7,740 bases of DNA from Planctomycetes bacterium RBG_16_43_13 (lineage in GTDB: Bacteria; Planctomycetota; MHYJ01): positions 200 to 7,939 of the forward strand of contig MHYJ01000021.1 of the NCBI GenBank assembly GCA_001828445.1, written 5' to 3'. Made by a program: the position numbers and the translations under genes. This document shows positions 5,600 through 7,740 of this stretch, piece by piece. The notes below the pieces were generated by a model that saw only the letters and a list, made by a program, of their open reading frames with translations, made no database searches and was not told the origin of the DNA. The first letter of the stretch is position 1. Every line of letters begins with the position of its first letter.

Positions 5600-6182
5600 T
5601 CATTGCGAAAAAAGCCTGGATAAACTGCTCCGAAATAATAAAAGCCGGTTGGGCATCACCGGCGGACCAATTGGGGGCAGCCTGAATGATACTATCAACT
5701 TTTGCGGCAAGCTCCCTGGCAACAAGGTCAGGAGCCTCAATAATTATCATGAGATTGTTATCGCAAAAGTACACACGATAAACTCCTTCTTTTTCCCAAC
5801 CGAATGCCACATCGCCATTGGGGAATTCCTCTTCTTTTAGTCGCGGAGGTTTAATCGTCGATTGGAAAGTATACAGGTAATCTCTCAGGCCAAGCTGAGC
5901 CTTTTCTATAGTCGGATATAACTGCATGACCAATCTTCCCAATTTAACAGTATCATCTTTTGAGACGGGCATCTGCAGCCATATTGTACTATCGTTAAAT
6001 GTTGGGGTGAGCTCCAATTCGTATCCCAAGAAAGGAGTCACTGGCACTTCGATTCGATGTTTGACCGCCCCATTTTTACCTGGCCAGTCATTATACCCAA
6101 AATCGTCATCCGGCATCTGAGCAATGGTAACTGTACAAAAAGTCATTAAAAAGATAAAACCCTTCAAACTCGTTGATAACAT
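5592..6182 (-). CDS. Secreted protein of unknown family, zero-frame product; likely fused by -1 shift to a T9SS sorting domain
   Basis: 196 residues. Signal peptide 1-21 (LKGFIFLMTFCTVTIA, cleavage before Q22). I do not recognise the mature domain. It holds IEVPVTPFLGYELELTPTF in its first third, DTVKLGRLVMQLYPTIEKAQ in the middle, then GDVAFGWEKEGVYRVYFCDN and LAAKVDSIIQAAPNW. This suggests one compact alpha/beta domain without catalytic motifs. The frame ends AFFAMTP, but at TTT TTC the -1 frame continues for 110 more residues, through RNDPITSIEKEEE into the NYPNPFN sorting domain. That would give a 302-residue protein typical of T9SS cargo. The short form would stay in the periplasm or be freely secreted. 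Start fixed by AAGGAGAA just upstream. The gap from the transglutaminase-like gene is 36 nt, consistent with one operon. Confidence 0.8.
   Translation of the reverse strand: MLSTSLKGFIFLMTFCTVTIAQMPDDDFGYNDWPGKNGAVKHRIEVPVTPFLGYELELTPTFNDSTIWLQMPVSKDDTVKLGRLVMQLYPTIEKAQLGLRDYLYTFQSTIKPPRLKEEEFPNGDVAFGWEKEGVYRVYFCDNNLMIIIEAPDLVARELAAKVDSIIQAAPNWSAGDAQPAFIISEQFIQAFFAMTP
5607..5613 (-). other. Candidate -1 slippery heptamer T TTT TTC
   Basis: In the frame of the 196-residue gene the codons are GCT TTT TTC, so the heptamer has the X XXY YYZ register. After a one-base slip back, the next codon is CGC and the frame enters the linker of the sorting domain. The same result would come from a T7 run instead of T6, so a lost base is the main alternative. 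Confidence 0.6.
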
Positions 6183-6186
6183 TTTA

Positions 6187-6194
6187 TTCTCCTT
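6187..6194 (-). promoter_or_regulatory. Shine-Dalgarno for the 196-residue secreted protein
   Basis: AAGGAGAA on the minus strand, 4 nt before ATG 6182 (GGAG core 7 nt away). It lies in the 36-nt gap after the transglutaminase-like gene and supports coupled expression. Confidence 0.65.
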
Positions 6195-6218
6195 CTGCGA
6201 TTATGATTGTAGGCAATT

Positions 6219-7457
6219 TTACTGAACGGAAAAACTGCGGTTTCGTCTTAACGTCGGCGTTTGTTGATACCAAATCGGCCATGGGTCAATGAGCCGCTCA
6301 ACGTATGCCCCTTCTAGGTGATTAGCAGGTAATATCATGGAGTGCCCGGAAGTAGTGGTGCCGCAGCCAGGATTTGAGCCAGTAACATTATCGGGGTCTG
6401 TATCCATATCATATTTAAGAGTCGCATCCCAGACATACCAAGCATCAGGATTGGGTTCACGCTCAGCAAAGGCATGATATGAAAATCCTGTTCTTCCGCA
6501 ATCGTTTCTAATGAGCGGGCTGCCAAAAGGATTATTGGTCGGCGCCGGTGTCCCAATGGGATCAATACAATTTAGCGGACCGTCAATAGGATATTCGCCG
6601 GGATATGTGTATCCGTAAGAGGCTAAACCAAAGGCACAACCGATAGCATTGCCGAAAGTGGTAACAGCTTTTCCCATGTCAAGACAGTTTACAAGGTTTG
6701 AACTGCCCAAGTGTGAAAGAAAGGTACCGAGGTTAAATTGTGCCCAATTACCATAATGTGCTGCTCCACCTCCGGCGACATCATAGTTGAACCCACTGTT
6801 GAACAAGGAATTGGTTATTGCAGAAGCTGCTCCGAGAGCAGTCGATTGATTCACTGCCCACACACAGGAATAGTCTAACACATCGGTCCATGGCTCAGAC
6901 ATGGGACTTTGCGGAGCGGCAAGCAAAGTATAATAGAGATGGCTCCCTGTCGTCCCAAGAGATAAATTGGGATCTTGCGGTTGATCATTCACTTCTGTAA
7001 CGTACCAATACAATGAGAATCCCCATTTTTGCACATAACTTGGCGTTGAGCCACCAGTCAGGGTTAATTCGGCTGATGCCGTAGTACCACATGAGGGAAA
7101 AGAAACGTATGTCTCTTGAATAGTCCCCGGGTAATAACCTCCTCCATTAGCTTTGACAACCATAAAGCATATTTCGCCAGCCCCCTGATTATGCGTGAAA
7201 CTGACATATATGTGTCTGTTTGCCTGGCTTTTTATATAAGCTAATGGGTTGTTTCGAGAAGGGGGAAGCCATTCCGGTTTTGCTATATAGGTAGAAGCAT
7301 TTTTGCGAATATACAATGCATCGTCTGCATAGCCAGCTTCAAAATCAAATGTAATAGAAACGACATCAATTTCAAGCGGAGGCATCCAGCTTTTTACTTC
7401 TTGTATTAAGAAGACAAGGAGGAGGTAAGGCAATAAAAAAACAATTTTTTTTCTCAT
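6219..7457 (-). CDS. Secreted transglutaminase-like (papain-fold thiol enzyme) protein
   Basis: 412 residues from ATG 7457. That start is preferred over an in-frame ATG 14 codons upstream (7499), because MRKKIVFLLPYLLLVFLI then begins a proper signal peptide with AAGGAGAGA before it. Residues about 25-185 form a beta-rich Ig-like region (YVSFTHNQGAGEICFMVVKA, KWGFSLYWYVTEV). The catalytic module begins near SEPWTDVLDYSCVWAVNQST. It contains VNCLDMGKAV (Cys258), SYHAFAE (His328) and WYVWDAT (Asp344), the Cys-His-Asp order and spacing of the transglutaminase core (PF01841-like). Bacterial members with signal peptides usually act as proteases or crosslinking amidotransferases outside the cell; which one applies cannot be told here. 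No sorting domain is present at the C-terminus (ends RRNRSFSVQ), so it may stay periplasmic or cell-associated. It is followed 36 nt later by the next gene. Confidence 0.88.
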   Translation of the reverse strand: MRKKIVFLLPYLLLVFLIQEVKSWMPPLEIDVVSITFDFEAGYADDALYIRKNASTYIAKPEWLPPSRNNPLAYIKSQANRHIYVSFTHNQGAGEICFMVVKANGGGYYPGTIQETYVSFPSCGTTASAELTLTGGSTPSYVQKWGFSLYWYVTEVNDQPQDPNLSLGTTGSHLYYTLLAAPQSPMSEPWTDVLDYSCVWAVNQSTALGAASAITNSLFNSGFNYDVAGGGAAHYGNWAQFNLGTFLSHLGSSNLVNCLDMGKAVTTFGNAIGCAFGLASYGYTYPGEYPIDGPLNCIDPIGTPAPTNNPFGSPLIRNDCGRTGFSYHAFAEREPNPDAWYVWDATLKYDMDTDPDNVTGSNPGCGTTTSGHSMILPANHLEGAYVERLIDPWPIWYQQTPTLRRNRSFSVQ

Positions 7458-7463
7458 GGGTAA

Positions 7464-7472
7464 TCTCTCCTT
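7464..7472 (-). promoter_or_regulatory. Shine-Dalgarno deciding the transglutaminase-like start
   Basis: AAGGAGAGA on the minus strand, GGAG core 9 nt before ATG 7457. The upstream in-frame ATG at 7499 has no comparable site, and would add 14 polar residues before the signal peptide. Confidence 0.7.
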
Positions 7473-7527
7473 ATGCATTTCATTATTATTTGCCAGCAAG
7501 TGCAGAAGAGTTGAAAAAAAATTACAG

Positions 7528-7740
7528 TCATTTTTTTAATTCTTTCAAGTAAGGGTGGTTGGCTATCTTGGTATTTGGATATCTCTCTGAAACAAGCTTG
7601 AAAAATTCACCGGCTTTTTGCCAGTCTCTCAAATAAGCCCCGTAAATCTTGCCGATGGCAAATTGCATCATGGCGTTGAGCTCCATATCCTTACATACTT
7701 GGCTATTTAGTGTGTTTTCAAGGCGTATGATAGCATTTTC
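7528..7740 (-). CDS. C-terminal end of a TPR-like protein, 5' part outside window
   Basis: The last 70 codons of a gene entering from the right edge, ending with TGA at 7530-7528. Visible sequence includes LNAMMQFAIGKIYGAYLRDW and QKAGEFFKLVSERYPNTKIA, followed by NHPYLKELKK. The A-x-x-x-F...G-x-Y...W-x-x-A-x-x-F-x-x-x-x-x-x-Y-P pattern is that of a tetratricopeptide repeat pair, as in periplasmic or outer-membrane assembly proteins with YfiO/BamD-like repeats. The family cannot be named from this fragment. It ends 70 nt before the transglutaminase-like start, so it may or may not share the transcript. Confidence 0.75.
   Translation of the reverse strand, partial: ENAIIRLENTLNSQVCKDMELNAMMQFAIGKIYGAYLRDWQKAGEFFKLVSERYPNTKIANHPYLKELKK

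Noticed and set aside
6335..6565. Minus-strand alternate frame inside the transglutaminase gene (and 6818-7000 plus)
   Set aside because: Overlaps the catalytic His and Asp region in another frame, with no start signal or family match.
7458..7499. In-frame ATG at 7499 as start of the transglutaminase-like gene
   Set aside because: It places 14 mostly polar residues before the signal peptide and has no SD; ATG 7457 has a good SD and a normal signal peptide directly after it.
1..7740. CRISPR array, tRNA, rRNA or insertion sequence
   Set aside because: No repeat-spacer pattern, cloverleaf, rRNA stretch, transposase or terminal inverted repeats were found on reading both strands.

Overview
All recognisable genes lie on the minus strand, so the window is read from 7740 down to 1. 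It looks like part of a secreted-protein locus from a bacterium of the Fibrobacteres-Chlorobi-Bacteroidetes (FCB) superphylum or a related candidate phylum. Two separate C-terminal sorting domains of the type IX secretion system (T9SS) type support this, one carrying the NYPNPFN motif. Every complete or intact-start product except the TPR fragment begins with a signal-peptide-like segment. Most starts have a good Shine-Dalgarno (SD) sequence, which is rare in classical Bacteroidetes. I therefore favour an Ignavibacteria, Calditrichota, Zixibacteria or KSB1-like lineage, but the sequence does not settle this.

Layout in transcription order: (1) 7740-7528, C-terminal end of a TPR-like protein; (2) 7457-6219, secreted transglutaminase-like protein with a visible Cys-His-Asp triad; (3) 6182-5592, secreted 196-residue protein of unknown family, whose end overlaps in the -1 frame a T9SS sorting domain (stop at 5275); (4) 5261-4855, small membrane-anchored or secreted Ig/PKD-like protein whose frame is broken once; (5) 4712-2568, 714-residue Asp-box/YCF48-like beta-propeller protein with about 14 blades and its own T9SS-type sorting domain; (6) 2455-1709, secreted helical protein of 248 residues; (7) 1681 to beyond position 1, secreted protein with a papain-like NCHGYAW domain, an 82-residue tandem repeat and a beta-helix-like region.

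The most striking element is in (3). The slippery heptamer T TTT TTC lies in exact reading register, followed by a 7-nt spacer and a perfect 12-bp stem-loop that contains the zero-frame stop. A -1 shift there would join the 196-residue secreted protein to the sorting domain as one 302-residue protein. This has the full layout of a programmed -1 frameshift that would decide whether the protein carries a surface-sorting tag. The competing explanation is loss of one T from a T7 run, by mutation or sequencing error. The next gene also needs a one-base correction, which keeps that alternative open.

The second notable element is the pair (6)-(7), 27 nt apart. A protein with the PEDELLTMPTEKL and FNGVRELMKR motifs directly precedes the NCHGYAW thiol-enzyme candidate. 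Gene positions 700-4712 are clearly more AT-rich than both flanks, so genes (5)-(7) may form an acquired block. No RNA genes, CRISPR arrays, insertion sequences or convincing terminators were seen. No gene-free stretch exceeds 300 bases; the longest is 142 nt (4713-4854).
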